Below are positions 17,056 to 26,936 of a stretch of 64,000 nucleotides of DNA, piece after piece. Source of the stretch: CAYWYR01 sp964462685 (GTDB taxonomy: Bacteria > Bacteroidota > Ignavibacteria > Kapaibacteriales > UBA2268); contig CAYWYR010000009.1 in NCBI GenBank assembly GCA_964462685.1, positions 62,001 to 126,000 of the forward strand. The letters are read 5' to 3'. The position numbers and the translations under genes are program-made. The notes beneath the pieces are model-generated. The model was not told where the DNA came from, did no database searches, and saw only the letters and a list, made by a program, of their open reading frames with translations. Position 1 is the stretch's first letter, and every line of letters starts with the position of its first letter.

Positions 17056-18981
17056 TCAAAAGTTTTTATAGTTTGCTGAGAGTCTTAATCCGATTAGCCT
17101 TCCTGGCATAGGAAAGTGTTCGATTACTTCGTAATTGGCATTAGTTAAATTATCGGCGAACAGAGATAGATTGATATCACCCGATGAATAAGGGAAGATA
17201 TATCTGGCTTGCAGATCCATAGTTGTAAATGCGGGTAATGTCCTATCTGCATCCTGCCTGTTACTTAGATATCTAAATGAGAGATGATTGATCATAGTAG
17301 TTAGATCTAATCGCTTCCAGGTGGCTGAGATTTTTGCGGTGATTTTTTCCTGTAGCATATTAGGCAGTATAAATCTATTAGCGCCTGATATTTCTTCAGG
17401 CCACTGCCGAAGATATCCGAAAGTTATATTAGATTCTACTCCACTTAGATTATAATCTAATGTTGAATTAATCTGATAGCCGTAGATTTCGGTATTAGAG
17501 ATATTTCGTGCGGAAGTTACTAATGGAGTTAAAGGTATGGCAAGTATCATATCTTCATATATATTGAAGAATCCACCGATATCGATATTAAACCCGAGAT
17601 TTTTATTGATATACGAATTAAAGTAAAAATTGAGCGGTATAGAAATATTTTTTTCCACCCTAAGATCAGCATTACCGTAGTTAAGATAATATAGCTCGTT
17701 GAATGCTGGCACCCTGAAATTATTACCTATGCTTGAAGATGCGGAGAGGTTATCATTTATCTTATATAGCATACCGACTTCGTTACTGCTGAGCACGCCA
17801 ATATCCTGATACCATTCTATCCTGGAGCCGAAATTGGCAATAAGCTGATTGTCGATAAGATCGGTAGTTTGCTGAATTGCAGCCCCCGACCATGCCCTAT
17901 TTATATTACTGCCTGCTTCGGGATCAAGATTATCACCTGATAGATGGTCATGTCCAGCTTCAAGTACAATGCTGTAATCCCCAAGAGTATTGGTGGATAT
18001 AAAGGAGCCCCTGAACTGAAGATTAGTGTTTGCAAATTCAGTGTTATCTAAAAAACCTTGACCAAAAGAAAAACTATCCTCTGTATATCTTAAGGAAGAA
18101 CCTAAATCTATAATTGAATTTCCGAAAATGAATTTTTTGTTGTGGATGAGCATATTCCCAAAAGACAGGGATCTGTCTTGAGCGCGTTCGGGGTTGGAGA
18201 ATATAACCGGACCCGGCACGCCCCTTTCCCCGAAATTGAACCAATAAGATAAATCCCCAAAACTATCAATATCATAAGACGCGAGTAGGTTTACTCTGTT
18301 AAAATCGGCATTAGTTCTTGTAAAGGATTCACCAAACTTTTCGAATGGGTATCTTCCTGAAAAACGCTCCATAGCGGCACTAATAGACCAATCTCTACCG
18401 ACTACCCTAGCTGATGAATAAATATCATCGTAAGAGCCGTATCCGAGCGAAATTTCCGCATCTTGATTTTCAGTCTGGCTAAGAGTATTGAAATTTAAGA
18501 TCCCAGACATGGCATTGCTTCCATAAAGTACCCCGCTACCGCTTTCAATGATATCGATTGATGAAAAAAGATCAGAACTGAGCTGGCTGATATCGAAGAT
18601 ACCTGTTTGGGGGGAACTGAGCCGCATACCGTTAAGAAGAATAAGGCTTGATGAGGGATTACCGCCCCTAATTGATACGGTTGATATACCGCTTCTCCCC
18701 CCATAGCTTTTTACGAATAGTGAAGGCTGATTTTGAAGAAGACTTTCGACCCTACCATCTGGTGAATGCTTAATTTCGATCTTCTTTGGGCGTGAAACCG
18801 GCGAATGCAGTATAGTTGTTCGCTCGGCTGATTTTGTTATAGTATCGCTTAGATACTGTTTTGTAGCGTCAACCTCTTGTTCTAATTGAAGCTGCTTATC
18901 TAAAGCTGATTCGGGCTGTTTTGAATCCGCAATGTTAGAAAAAGAAAAAAGTATGAGCGAGATAAAAAGAACATTTATCAA
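17056..18981 (-). CDS. TonB-dependent outer-membrane receptor
   Basis: A protein of about 641 residues with a signal peptide (INVLFISLILFSFSNIADS). The plug domain follows: VESLLQNQPSLFVKSYGGRSGISTVSIRGG, then LLNGMRLSSPQTG, DIIESGSGVLYGSNAMSGILNF. A 22-strand-type barrel then ends in RLIGLRLSANYKNF. The overall look is BtuB/vitamin or siderophore receptor-like; the ligand is not readable. A TonB box is not obvious. The start is best placed at TTG 18981, which overlaps the previous stop as TTGA and has GAGGTG nine bases upstream; GTG at 18993 is the other choice. No cobalamin riboswitch can exist here because the upstream gene is contiguous. Confidence 0.85.
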   Translation of the reverse strand: MINVLFISLILFSFSNIADSKQPESALDKQLQLEQEVDATKQYLSDTITKSAERTTILHSPVSRPKKIEIKHSPDGRVESLLQNQPSLFVKSYGGRSGISTVSIRGGNPSSSLILLNGMRLSSPQTGIFDISQLSSDLFSSIDIIESGSGVLYGSNAMSGILNFNTLSQTENQDAEISLGYGSYDDIYSSARVVGRDWSISAAMERFSGRYPFEKFGESFTRTNADFNRVNLLASYDIDSFGDLSYWFNFGERGVPGPVIFSNPERAQDRSLSFGNMLIHNKKFIFGNSIIDLGSSLRYTEDSFSFGQGFLDNTEFANTNLQFRGSFISTNTLGDYSIVLEAGHDHLSGDNLDPEAGSNINRAWSGAAIQQTTDLIDNQLIANFGSRIEWYQDIGVLSSNEVGMLYKINDNLSASSSIGNNFRVPAFNELYYLNYGNADLRVEKNISIPLNFYFNSYINKNLGFNIDIGGFFNIYEDMILAIPLTPLVTSARNISNTEIYGYQINSTLDYNLSGVESNITFGYLRQWPEEISGANRFILPNMLQEKITAKISATWKRLDLTTMINHLSFRYLSNRQDADRTLPAFTTMDLQARYIFPYSSGDINLSLFADNLTNANYEVIEHFPMPGRLIGLRLSANYKNF

Positions 18982-21167
18982 AGAAGTCCCCACCTCTTTC
19001 TAAGAGTCCATTCGGTTGCGAAGACCGCTATAGTAAGAATCAGCAGCCAAGTAAAATCCCATACTCTTAATACGGAGCTGACTTCCTGACTTCTCGGTCT
19101 GAAAGACGATGCTGAATTTATATCATCATAAAGTGAAGATATATTATTAAAATCATAGTATTTACCGCCGCTTGCCTGTGCTATTGCTTTGAGGTAATCT
19201 TTATTGATAGCAGTTTCGGTCAGCTCCAAATCTATATCCGCTATCGAAAAACCCGCAAAATCGGTTCCGACTGTCAATGTCTCATATACTGCTTTGCCTT
19301 CCAGAGTATAGTTTCCCGGCTGCAGGCCATCGATGGTAACATTATAAAAGCCTGGGCCGGCTGCTGTAAGTCTCAGATTTCTCTCTGTTTGGCTATCGCC
19401 TTTCAGAGTGGCTTCTACGATAGCATTTTGTAGCGGCCTACCGGCAAGATCGAAGACATTTGCGCTTACCGAAACGCTAGAGTTTTTAGAATAAACAGAT
19501 TTATCAGTGAAAAGGCGGAATCTCTTTGAATTATTCTCCACCGAAAGGTATCCTATAGTATTTGCTATAAATCTGCTGAACAGATCCATAGCCTCGCCTG
19601 TTACGGCGAGATCCCTTGCGTAGCCGTTTAGTTTCCAGTTATAGAAACCATAACCGAGCGAGGCGACAACAATTGATCCTCCGGTATTGAAAGATGATAA
19701 CAAAGCATCGTTCATTGCCCGATTGCCAACGATAGATTGTGATATTACCTTAGCGCCTGGCTTTAGCTTTACATAAGTCTCAGTTCTGTAGAGTGGTGGA
19801 AGATCGGCCCAAAGCTCGCTGCCAGTATTTCCCTGCAAGCTGAAGATAGTCTTGGAGACAGAATTGTTTTCAGGGCTGACCTGGACTTCGAGTTCTCTGT
19901 TATTGCTTTGAATAATATCAAAAGGAAGGTATTTGATGATTCCAGAGGCTTTGTTCCAATCAGTATCAGGGCCTGCGATAAAGAACATCGGGATGCCGGA
20001 AAGCAGCTTATCTTCGATTTTTTCAATAGTCTCAATATCAGTGCTTGAGATAGGAAAGTTTATCAATACCAGCGCATCGGTTTCTGAAAGAGCATTATCT
20101 GTAGGTGCATTATAAAAACTGCCGCCCTGTTTTTGAATAAATCGTCTTAGCTCTACTTCAGGTAGATTTCTTATAGCATTCCCGATGAAACTAACATCGG
20201 AAGACGGGGCGCCCGCAAAAAGGCTTAACTGTTTTTTCACGGCTCTTACAGTATTGACAGCTATGGCGGAGTTGTTTTTTGTATTCGACTCTTTCGAAAG
20301 AGTATCTACTTCAATCCTATATGTAAAAACACCTTCTTCGGTTGCAATATCGGCAAAGTCGATAATACGGTTCCCTGTTCCTCTGCTCAGAGATATACTC
20401 TGTGATAATATCAGAAGACTGTCTTTGTATAGATTAACTGCCGCATCCATATCTGTTTCATTATTCTGGATACCTTTCCAATTGATCTCCGCACTTATCT
20501 GAACGATATTGTTCTTGGGGGTTTGTCTATCCGCCTTAAATTTAGAGATATATAGATCGGTTATACGTGAGGTATCGCCGAAGCCCACGGTATAGATAGG
20601 CACCCTGCTCCTTCGGGCCAGCATCAATGCGTTACCGCCCTGATTACTGTTGCCATCAGATATCAATACAGCGGCCCGCACATTATCATCATTATATAAT
20701 TCAGAGCTCTCAGACAGTACAGTCTGTATGTTCGTATAGCTACCGAACTCAGAAACCAAGGCCGTATCAGCTGATACCTGGTATGCCTGCTGAGCGAACT
20801 CGAAATATTGAGGATCATCAAAACCCAGATCTAGTATATTATCTACTGCATCCCTATAACTAGCGAGTTTTTCGGGATCCACTTCACCTGTTTCAGAATC
20901 ATAGCTCATCGATTTGGACCGGTCAGCGAATAGAGCAACCAATGGCTCTTCCGTTAAGGTAGTGATAGTTGATAGTAGCGGGGAGCTCAGTATAATCAGT
21001 AATAAAGCAAAAGCCAGGGATCTTAGAATGGTAAGAAACCCTCTCCTGCCTGAGGATATCTCTTCTCTGATATTCTTATATGAAAGATATGCCGCCACAG
21101 AGAGTATGATTATCCCGAATGCGAGCAGCCAAGGTGAAAAAGAGTAGGAAAGTGAATATTCTAACAT
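18978..21167 (-). CDS. Membrane-anchored von Willebrand factor A protein
   Basis: A 729-residue protein with two N-terminal membrane helices (about 12-30 and 45-63) and a C-terminal one (about 703-720, FTWLLILTIAVFATEW). The vWA domain starts at about 75: ADRSKSM at 81-87 is the DxSxS part of a MIDAS metal site, and AVLISDGNSNQGG the later strand and loop. After about 200 there are beta domains (NIVQISAEINWKG; VSVSANVFDLAGRPLQNAIVEATLKG) and a glutamine-amidotransferase-like middle (ALVLINFPIS). This is the organisation of BatA/BatB-like proteins that accompany DUF4159/DUF4175 genes. It overlaps the TonB receptor gene by 4 bases. Most of the mass should face the periplasm. Confidence 0.82.
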   Translation of the reverse strand: MLEYSLSYSFSPWLLAFGIIILSVAAYLSYKNIREEISSGRRGFLTILRSLAFALLLIILSSPLLSTITTLTEEPLVALFADRSKSMSYDSETGEVDPEKLASYRDAVDNILDLGFDDPQYFEFAQQAYQVSADTALVSEFGSYTNIQTVLSESSELYNDDNVRAAVLISDGNSNQGGNALMLARRSRVPIYTVGFGDTSRITDLYISKFKADRQTPKNNIVQISAEINWKGIQNNETDMDAAVNLYKDSLLILSQSISLSRGTGNRIIDFADIATEEGVFTYRIEVDTLSKESNTKNNSAIAVNTVRAVKKQLSLFAGAPSSDVSFIGNAIRNLPEVELRRFIQKQGGSFYNAPTDNALSETDALVLINFPISSTDIETIEKIEDKLLSGIPMFFIAGPDTDWNKASGIIKYLPFDIIQSNNRELEVQVSPENNSVSKTIFSLQGNTGSELWADLPPLYRTETYVKLKPGAKVISQSIVGNRAMNDALLSSFNTGGSIVVASLGYGFYNWKLNGYARDLAVTGEAMDLFSRFIANTIGYLSVENNSKRFRLFTDKSVYSKNSSVSVSANVFDLAGRPLQNAIVEATLKGDSQTERNLRLTAAGPGFYNVTIDGLQPGNYTLEGKAVYETLTVGTDFAGFSIADIDLELTETAINKDYLKAIAQASGGKYYDFNNISSLYDDINSASSFRPRSQEVSSVLRVWDFTWLLILTIAVFATEWTLRKRWGLL

Positions 21168-21338
21168 TTACATCTATATGTATCTAAACTTATCGAAATG
21201 ATAATACGCATCTCAACAGAACTTATTCTTTATGACGGTACTTTGGGAATAAAGATATAGCTTTTCTTGTTTGCTAATTCATTAAGTATCAATTTTGAAA
21301 CTCAAGAACGTACCAACAACGGATAATAATTTACGGAT

Positions 21339-22055
21339 ATGGCAACCGAATACCACAGAGCAATAGTAAAAAACATCATTAAAGAAACCGATACCGTCAA
21401 CCGCTTTCAGCTTCAATTTCCTGATATGGACGTATATGACTTCAAAGCCGGGCAATATGTAAAGGTAGATTTACCGATCGACGACAAGAAAACTTATCGC
21501 CAATATTCAATAGCCTCCGAACCCATGGGTAATAACGAAATAGAACTGCTAATCGTTCTGGCCGAACACGGTAAAGGCACGCATTACTTATTTAATGAAG
21601 TATCTGTCGGTACTGAGCTAAAAGTATCAAAAGCATTAGGCCGCTTCGTATTACCAGAAAAAATCGAAACCGAAGTATGCTTTATCTGTACTGGTGTGGG
21701 CCTGGCTCCTTTCCGTTCCATGATAAGAGATGCCTATAAAAACGGTAATCCCGATCATAAATTCCATCTGATCTTCGGCACTAGGAACAAAGCGGATATG
21801 CTTTATCCCGACGAGTGGAAAGAACTGAACGATGCTGATAATAACTTCCACTATTATCCCGTGCTAAGCCGCGAAAATGACTGGGATGGTTACAAAGGTT
21901 ATGTGCATCAAGTTTATCAGGAAATCTTTTCTGACACTAGACCAGCTAAGTTTTATATATGCGGTTGGGATGCTATGATCAAAGAAGCACGCCGCAATCT
22001 GAAGGACGAAATGGGCTATGAAAGACGCGAAATACTGTTCGAAAAATACGACTAA
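21339..22055 (+). CDS. Ferredoxin-NADP reductase-like FAD oxidoreductase
   Basis: A 238-residue flavoprotein of the ferredoxin reductase family without any iron-sulphur domain. The FAD-binding half has FKAGQYVKVDLP and RQYSIAS (54-60), the RxYS motif, then GKGTHYLF. The NAD(P)-binding half has CFICTGVGLAPFRSMI (115-129), FHLIFGTRNKADMLY, FYICGWDAMIKEA and a terminal EILFEKYD with a penultimate aromatic. The natural partner (ferredoxin, flavodoxin or quinone) is not in the window. It lies 26 bases upstream of gapA on the same strand, which suggests co-transcription; the 171 bases upstream, shared with the divergent vWA gene, hold the promoter. Confidence 0.88.
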   Translation: MATEYHRAIVKNIIKETDTVNRFQLQFPDMDVYDFKAGQYVKVDLPIDDKKTYRQYSIASEPMGNNEIELLIVLAEHGKGTHYLFNEVSVGTELKVSKALGRFVLPEKIETEVCFICTGVGLAPFRSMIRDAYKNGNPDHKFHLIFGTRNKADMLYPDEWKELNDADNNFHYYPVLSRENDWDGYKGYVHQVYQEIFSDTRPAKFYICGWDAMIKEARRNLKDEMGYERREILFEKYD

Positions 22056-22081
22056 CTTATTAATATTAAAGGACTTATCTT

Positions 22082-23077
22082 ATGTCACTTAAATTAGCTA
22101 TAAATGGATTCGGTAGAATTGGCCGTTTGGTTTTCCGGGAGATCTACAATCGCGGTATCGATATCGATATAGTAGGTATAAATGATCTTACCGATGCCAG
22201 AACACTCGCCCATCTTATCAAATATGATTCGGTGCACGGTAGATTCCAAGGTGAAGTAAGCCACGAAGGCGATGCGGTAGTTGTTAACGGCAAAAAAATA
22301 AACATTTCCGCGGAAAAAGACCCTACATCCATCCCTTGGAAAAACCCAGACGTTGTTCTTGATTCAACAGGTGTTTTCAGAAACCGGGAAGGACTTCAAA
22401 AGCATATTGACAACGGTGCTGGCAAAGTAGTACTTTCCGCTCCTGCCAAAGGCGAGTTAGACGCAACCATAGTATTAGGGGTGAATGATGATATACTCAC
22501 TTCTGATATGAAAATAATCTCAAATGCTTCCTGTACTACAAACTGTCTGGCACCAATGGTCAAAACACTGAACGATAGTTTTGGTGTTGAGCATGGGTTT
22601 ATGACTACTATACACGCCTATACAAATGACCAGAGGATTCTGGATCTGCCGCACAGTGATCTCAGAAGGGCAAGAGCCGCAGCTGTAAACGCGATACCTA
22701 CAACTACTGGCGCAGCTAAAGCTGTAGGCCTAGTTATGCCTGAGATGAAAGGCAGATTCAACGGTTACGCAGTTCGTGTACCTGTGCCGGACGGTTCGAT
22801 TACTGATGTAACGATAAAACTAAGTAAAGACGTTTCGGTTGAGGAAGTGAACCAAGCGATGAAAAACGCGAGCGAAGGAAGCTTAAAAGGTATTCTTGAA
22901 TATACTGATGAGCCTCTTGTATCTCAGGATATAGTCGGTAACCGTCATTCTTGCATATTCGATTCAGAACTTACCGACAAGGTTGGAGATATGATCAAAT
23001 TAGTTGGTTGGTATGACAACGAATGCGGCTATTCTAACAGAACGATTGAGATGATTCAGAAATTCGGCGCTATGTAA
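22082..23077 (+). CDS. gapA: Glyceraldehyde-3-phosphate dehydrogenase, type I
   Basis: A 331-residue glycolytic enzyme that oxidises glyceraldehyde-3-phosphate with NAD and phosphate. The NAD-binding start is LAINGFGRIGRLVFRE, the catalytic site ISNASCTTNCLAP with Cys151, and TTIHAYTNDQRILD and NAIPTTTGAAKA follow. The end SWYDNECGYSNR is here GWYDNECGYSNR. The length is normal. AAAGGAC eight bases before the ATG is a good ribosome-binding site. It is ended by a strong hairpin at 23124-23160. Its neighbour gpmA lies 10 kb away in another operon, so glycolysis genes are not clustered here. Confidence 0.97.
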   Translation: MSLKLAINGFGRIGRLVFREIYNRGIDIDIVGINDLTDARTLAHLIKYDSVHGRFQGEVSHEGDAVVVNGKKINISAEKDPTSIPWKNPDVVLDSTGVFRNREGLQKHIDNGAGKVVLSAPAKGELDATIVLGVNDDILTSDMKIISNASCTTNCLAPMVKTLNDSFGVEHGFMTTIHAYTNDQRILDLPHSDLRRARAAAVNAIPTTTGAAKAVGLVMPEMKGRFNGYAVRVPVPDGSITDVTIKLSKDVSVEEVNQAMKNASEGSLKGILEYTDEPLVSQDIVGNRHSCIFDSELTDKVGDMIKLVGWYDNECGYSNRTIEMIQKFGAM

Positions 23078-23123
23078 ATAGCGAGTATTGGGTACTTCAA
23101 TCCGATTAAGAATACTTCTATAT

Positions 23124-23160
23124 AAAAAGAGGCCTCAGTTAATTCTGAGGCCTTTTTTTT
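23124..23160. terminator. Bidirectional intrinsic terminator
   Basis: GGCCTCAG (23131-23138) pairs perfectly with CTGAGGCC (23145-23152) around TTAATT. An A-rich left flank and T8 on the right make it a terminator for gapA and, on the other strand, for the giant T9SS gene, whose TAA stop touches base 23160. Confidence 0.92.
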
Positions 23161-26100
23161 TAGAATACCGATATTTTCTTTGTTACGGATTCGTTTTGGC
23201 TAGATAACTCTAGTAGGTATATGCCATTGGAAAGGTTTCCGGCAAAGATATTGTATAAGTAATCTTTCTGGTTTCCTTCTATGCTTTCCTGATGAATGGT
23301 TTTACCGAACATATCGTACAAAGTGATAGTATAATCAGAGCTTTCCGGCATATCAAGAAGCATCTGAAGTTCACTATCGATTATAGGCAAGTTCAAAACC
23401 CTGATGTCGGCTCCGTAGCTTATCCCAAATGTTCTCGTTACGGGGAATACACTTTTATCAGAGAGCTCAAAGGAGGTAGAGGAAGTCATTATAGTAAGAT
23501 CCTCGATTCCTATAGGTTCCGCCTCGGTTATATCGATAGTAACGGTGTTACTGGTTGTATAGCCGCTTTCTACTTCAAACTCTATTTGTCCTTCCGAAAT
23601 CAACTGAGTGAGCTCTATGCCTGAAATTGTCAAGTTATTGTTATCAATACCATTCACCTTAGGAAGTGATATAAGGGTATCATTATATGCGAATTTAAGG
23701 TTAATAGTTTCTAAAGGTGTCAAATCTAATCCAAAAGGATTACTGAGTTTCAATGTCAGGCCTGCTTCATCACCCAGATTTAGAGTATCAGAGTTTGGGT
23801 TCAACTCTAAGCTGGTAGTCAGATAAAAATCCATGTTTGTTGAGCCATTAATCAGGATCGTATCTTGTATTTGGCAAGCTTGTTCTGTCAGTATCAGGGT
23901 ATCGAGAATGTTTGAGCCAACAGTTGGCGTAGTGTATATAAGCTGGTACTCGCCGCCCTGTGACAGCGATATCTCGCTATCTTCTCTACTGAAATAAGAT
24001 AGCTGAAATACTGGAGAGCCGGCGTTATTCAATACCGGCAGAGTGATAAGTGTGTCTTTGTTTGGGGACACGCCCATAAGTTCAACATCATCAATTTCAT
24101 AGTTTAAAATATTATCACTGTTTAGCTTTAGAGTATAATCGTAATTAGCTTGAGCGGAATTATTAGATATAATAAGATCAAGTTCTGTTATGTCGGGATT
24201 AATTAAAGTAAAATAAAAGCCAAGCTCTTGCGAGTTGCCTGGCAAAATCAATAACGGAAAATCATTTTTGATTTCGAATAATGCGTTCTGTGTATCAGCT
24301 GGTGATATATCTGAAACAAGCAGATCAGTCGTTCCTGTATTTCTGATAATCATATTGTCATCAATCTTTTGGGCTAAACATGTTCCTAAGTCGAGAGTTT
24401 TATCATCTATAGATATTACGGCGTCTGAATCCCCGTAATCAACGAATAGCTGTACTGATTCTCCGTTGCCGCAATCTACGGGTTGGATATTCAATGTAGT
24501 AAAATCAAGAGTGCCTGCGGAGTTCCCCAAATAAAGAATATTGATATCGGCTGTATCATTTGCATCGATAACAATACTAGAATTATCTAGGGTGAAAAAT
24601 TCACTGTCCAGCAAGGTTAGGCTAAATTCAATATCTTTCTGATTAGGATTATATATCCTAAGCGATCGGTTATCGGTATCGCCAAAGTTAGGAGGTTGAA
24701 ATCGGACTTGTTTGTCACTGACTTCAGTATTTATCGAATCAACTATAAATGATATTTCTATTTGGCTTAAGGTTATCCCGCCATTTAGTGGAGGGTGAGT
24801 AATAAGAACAGTATCGGTATATATGCCTTCCTCTAATGGCGGAACTGAATATACTATATCAAAACCGGTAAAAGGGATTATGCTGATTGTTCCAGACTGC
24901 TTGATTGTAATATATTTTGAACCTGATACATCAATTCCTATAGTTCTGTTATTATTATTTGCCACAGCCAGTGAGAACTCTGAATCAGTTGAACAATCGA
25001 GAATCCCGAGATCGATATTGTCGGGTATCGAGATATTATAGCCTATGATATTCGAAAGTACTGGCAATCTTATAGGAGAGCAAAAGTCCTCGGTGAATAT
25101 TATAATCTCGCTTTGGAAGAGGGTATCGGTATCAGAGGCGATATCGATTTGAAGATCGAGCGTCTCCCCCTCGCCAATGCTACGGTCATACTCGGGATCG
25201 ATATTTATGAATCTATCATCGTACATGATTGATTCAATAACCAGAGGTTCAGGAGAGCTATTCCTGAGTACACTATAAATATCCGATAAAGTATCGCCGA
25301 TAAAAATACTGCCAATATCGATATCCTCCCTTAGAAGATCGAAGTTTGGATTGATAGCGTTGCCTATAAGCTCAATACTTTTATCACCGTAAAGGGAATG
25401 GAATATGATCTGCGCCGTTTTTATCCCGGCCGGCTGCCGCGGCAGAAAAGATATATCCATATCTATTGCCGTACCCCCGGCAATGGTAAATGGCGGATTC
25501 GCTGAAATCTCGAAGTCATCCGAGATGAGAGTGATACTGTCAATCTGATAGTCAAGTAGTGTATTGACCTTGATAGCATCATTGACTATGGTATCTTTGA
25601 TAGACAGTACGCATACGTCCCCGAAGTTAATCGCAGTTGGAAACTCGGCTACCGGTTCAACAAGATTTATCGATACGGTATCGGAAACCGCCTCGATAAT
25701 CTCTTGATATGGAAGGTCTTCAGGCCAAAAAGTTACTATCTCTCCGTTTTTATTGCCATAGATAGCTTTACCGTTAACAGGTGATAAGGATAAGATCAGG
25801 TTGTCTTGATCGAGCGGGAATTCATAAATACTGGATGTTAAGAGATCATAGACTTTGATGATGCTTTGCTCGCCGAAAAGATCTAAAAACACCAACAAAT
25901 TGCCTGAGAGAAATTCTTTAGTCGGGTCTATTTTCTCGAATGATAGGTTGGGAGTATCGTTTTGGTTGATCGTAAGCCTATCTGAAGGGCTAAGTGCAAG
26001 ATATAGGATTTGAAGATCGGTAGTTAAGTTGTCTTCATATCGCACAAGTAATCTGTTCTGATCTTCATAATAACTAATATCGATGATTTCCTGGGTAGGA

Positions 26101-26936
26101 GAATTCGCAAGATTCAAATCAGTGATCGATCTGCTTTCAGGATCATAAACTGTGAACTTTCTTTCTGGTCCTGCTAAAAGAATAAACTCCTTACCGTTTA
26201 TATCTACATTTTCCAACGCGTTGAAGTTTTCAAAAAGCGGGATCGTTGAAAAAGGAGTTGCACTGATAAAGCCGGACTGATATTGATAAATTTTTACCTC
26301 ATCCGCTGTAAGGGCATATATCAGCTGTGAGCTATCATCGATAAGCATATCAATGACTATTTCCTCTGTTTGTATTATCGATCTGAACTGAGGGAGCTGT
26401 GAAGGTTGAGATATGTTTATTGCAGAAGCAAAAATCTCGCCTGTGGTAGTTGAACTATAAAGCAGGAAGGAATCCTGAGACCAGACGAATGTAGAGATGT
26501 CAGCGTTCTGAAAGCCTCTATTGCCTATCGGATCATTTATATCAGCTACGCCGAACCTGCCATCAGGGCTTTGGAAGGCAAATAAATCTGAACCTTGAAG
26601 ATGATCTATGAGCGTCACCCCTATCCCTTCTCCGAGAAGCTGGAACCGATCAACATTGATCAGATCAACTGAGTCAGCTTCTCGGGAGTAGAAAATATCG
26701 TACTGGCCTTGCAGAAATGGTAATCTAGAATAACGGGTATTGCCAACCTGACTAAGCTGGGACTGGCCCCAGCTACCACCTGTGAACCTGATATTAAAGG
26801 TATTGTAACTTATGGATGATGATATGGAAAGAGTATCACCAGTATATTTTCCGAGCCCCTGGGTAGGATAAGATAACTGCTGAGCCTTTAGGCCCACACT
26901 AATCAATATCCATACAAAAAGGGTTGCTTTAGTCAT
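23160..26936 (-). CDS. Giant secreted protein: beta-propeller, Hydin-like repeats, cohesin-like module and T9SS tail
   Basis: A 1258-residue protein with a signal peptide (MTKATLFVWILISVGLKA). Residues from about 50 to 400 read as a WD40/YVTN-like propeller (FAFQSPDGRFGVADI; IKVYDLLTSSIYEFP). From about 430 onward there are five or more ASPM/SPD-2/Hydin-type domains with phrases such as FGDVCVLSIKDTIVN, IDIGSIFIGDTLSD and LDLGTCLAQKIDDN. A cohesin-like module precedes the tail (LNLGDEAGLTLKLSNPFG, INLKFAYND). The last ~75 residues are a sorting domain (DYTITLYDMFGKTIHQES, NGIYLLEL, KKISVF). The architecture is that of a structural surface protein. The start overlaps the DUF427 stop by 4 bases (ATGA), an odd coupling between a small cytoplasmic protein and a secreted giant. 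Confidence 0.82.
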   Translation of the reverse strand: MTKATLFVWILISVGLKAQQLSYPTQGLGKYTGDTLSISSSISYNTFNIRFTGGSWGQSQLSQVGNTRYSRLPFLQGQYDIFYSREADSVDLINVDRFQLLGEGIGVTLIDHLQGSDLFAFQSPDGRFGVADINDPIGNRGFQNADISTFVWSQDSFLLYSSTTTGEIFASAINISQPSQLPQFRSIIQTEEIVIDMLIDDSSQLIYALTADEVKIYQYQSGFISATPFSTIPLFENFNALENVDINGKEFILLAGPERKFTVYDPESRSITDLNLANSPTQEIIDISYYEDQNRLLVRYEDNLTTDLQILYLALSPSDRLTINQNDTPNLSFEKIDPTKEFLSGNLLVFLDLFGEQSIIKVYDLLTSSIYEFPLDQDNLILSLSPVNGKAIYGNKNGEIVTFWPEDLPYQEIIEAVSDTVSINLVEPVAEFPTAINFGDVCVLSIKDTIVNDAIKVNTLLDYQIDSITLISDDFEISANPPFTIAGGTAIDMDISFLPRQPAGIKTAQIIFHSLYGDKSIELIGNAINPNFDLLREDIDIGSIFIGDTLSDIYSVLRNSSPEPLVIESIMYDDRFINIDPEYDRSIGEGETLDLQIDIASDTDTLFQSEIIIFTEDFCSPIRLPVLSNIIGYNISIPDNIDLGILDCSTDSEFSLAVANNNNRTIGIDVSGSKYITIKQSGTISIIPFTGFDIVYSVPPLEEGIYTDTVLITHPPLNGGITLSQIEISFIVDSINTEVSDKQVRFQPPNFGDTDNRSLRIYNPNQKDIEFSLTLLDSEFFTLDNSSIVIDANDTADINILYLGNSAGTLDFTTLNIQPVDCGNGESVQLFVDYGDSDAVISIDDKTLDLGTCLAQKIDDNMIIRNTGTTDLLVSDISPADTQNALFEIKNDFPLLILPGNSQELGFYFTLINPDITELDLIISNNSAQANYDYTLKLNSDNILNYEIDDVELMGVSPNKDTLITLPVLNNAGSPVFQLSYFSREDSEISLSQGGEYQLIYTTPTVGSNILDTLILTEQACQIQDTILINGSTNMDFYLTTSLELNPNSDTLNLGDEAGLTLKLSNPFGLDLTPLETINLKFAYNDTLISLPKVNGIDNNNLTISGIELTQLISEGQIEFEVESGYTTSNTVTIDITEAEPIGIEDLTIMTSSTSFELSDKSVFPVTRTFGISYGADIRVLNLPIIDSELQMLLDMPESSDYTITLYDMFGKTIHQESIEGNQKDYLYNIFAGNLSNGIYLLELSSQNESVTKKISVF

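Noticed and set aside
18960..19010. Cobalamin riboswitch before the BtuB-like receptor
   Set aside because: The upstream vWA gene overlaps the receptor start, leaving no room for an aptamer.
23160..26936. Plus-strand frames of 60-110 residues inside the giant T9SS genes
   Set aside because: They are shadows of strongly coding minus-strand genes and lack start signals or recognisable domains.
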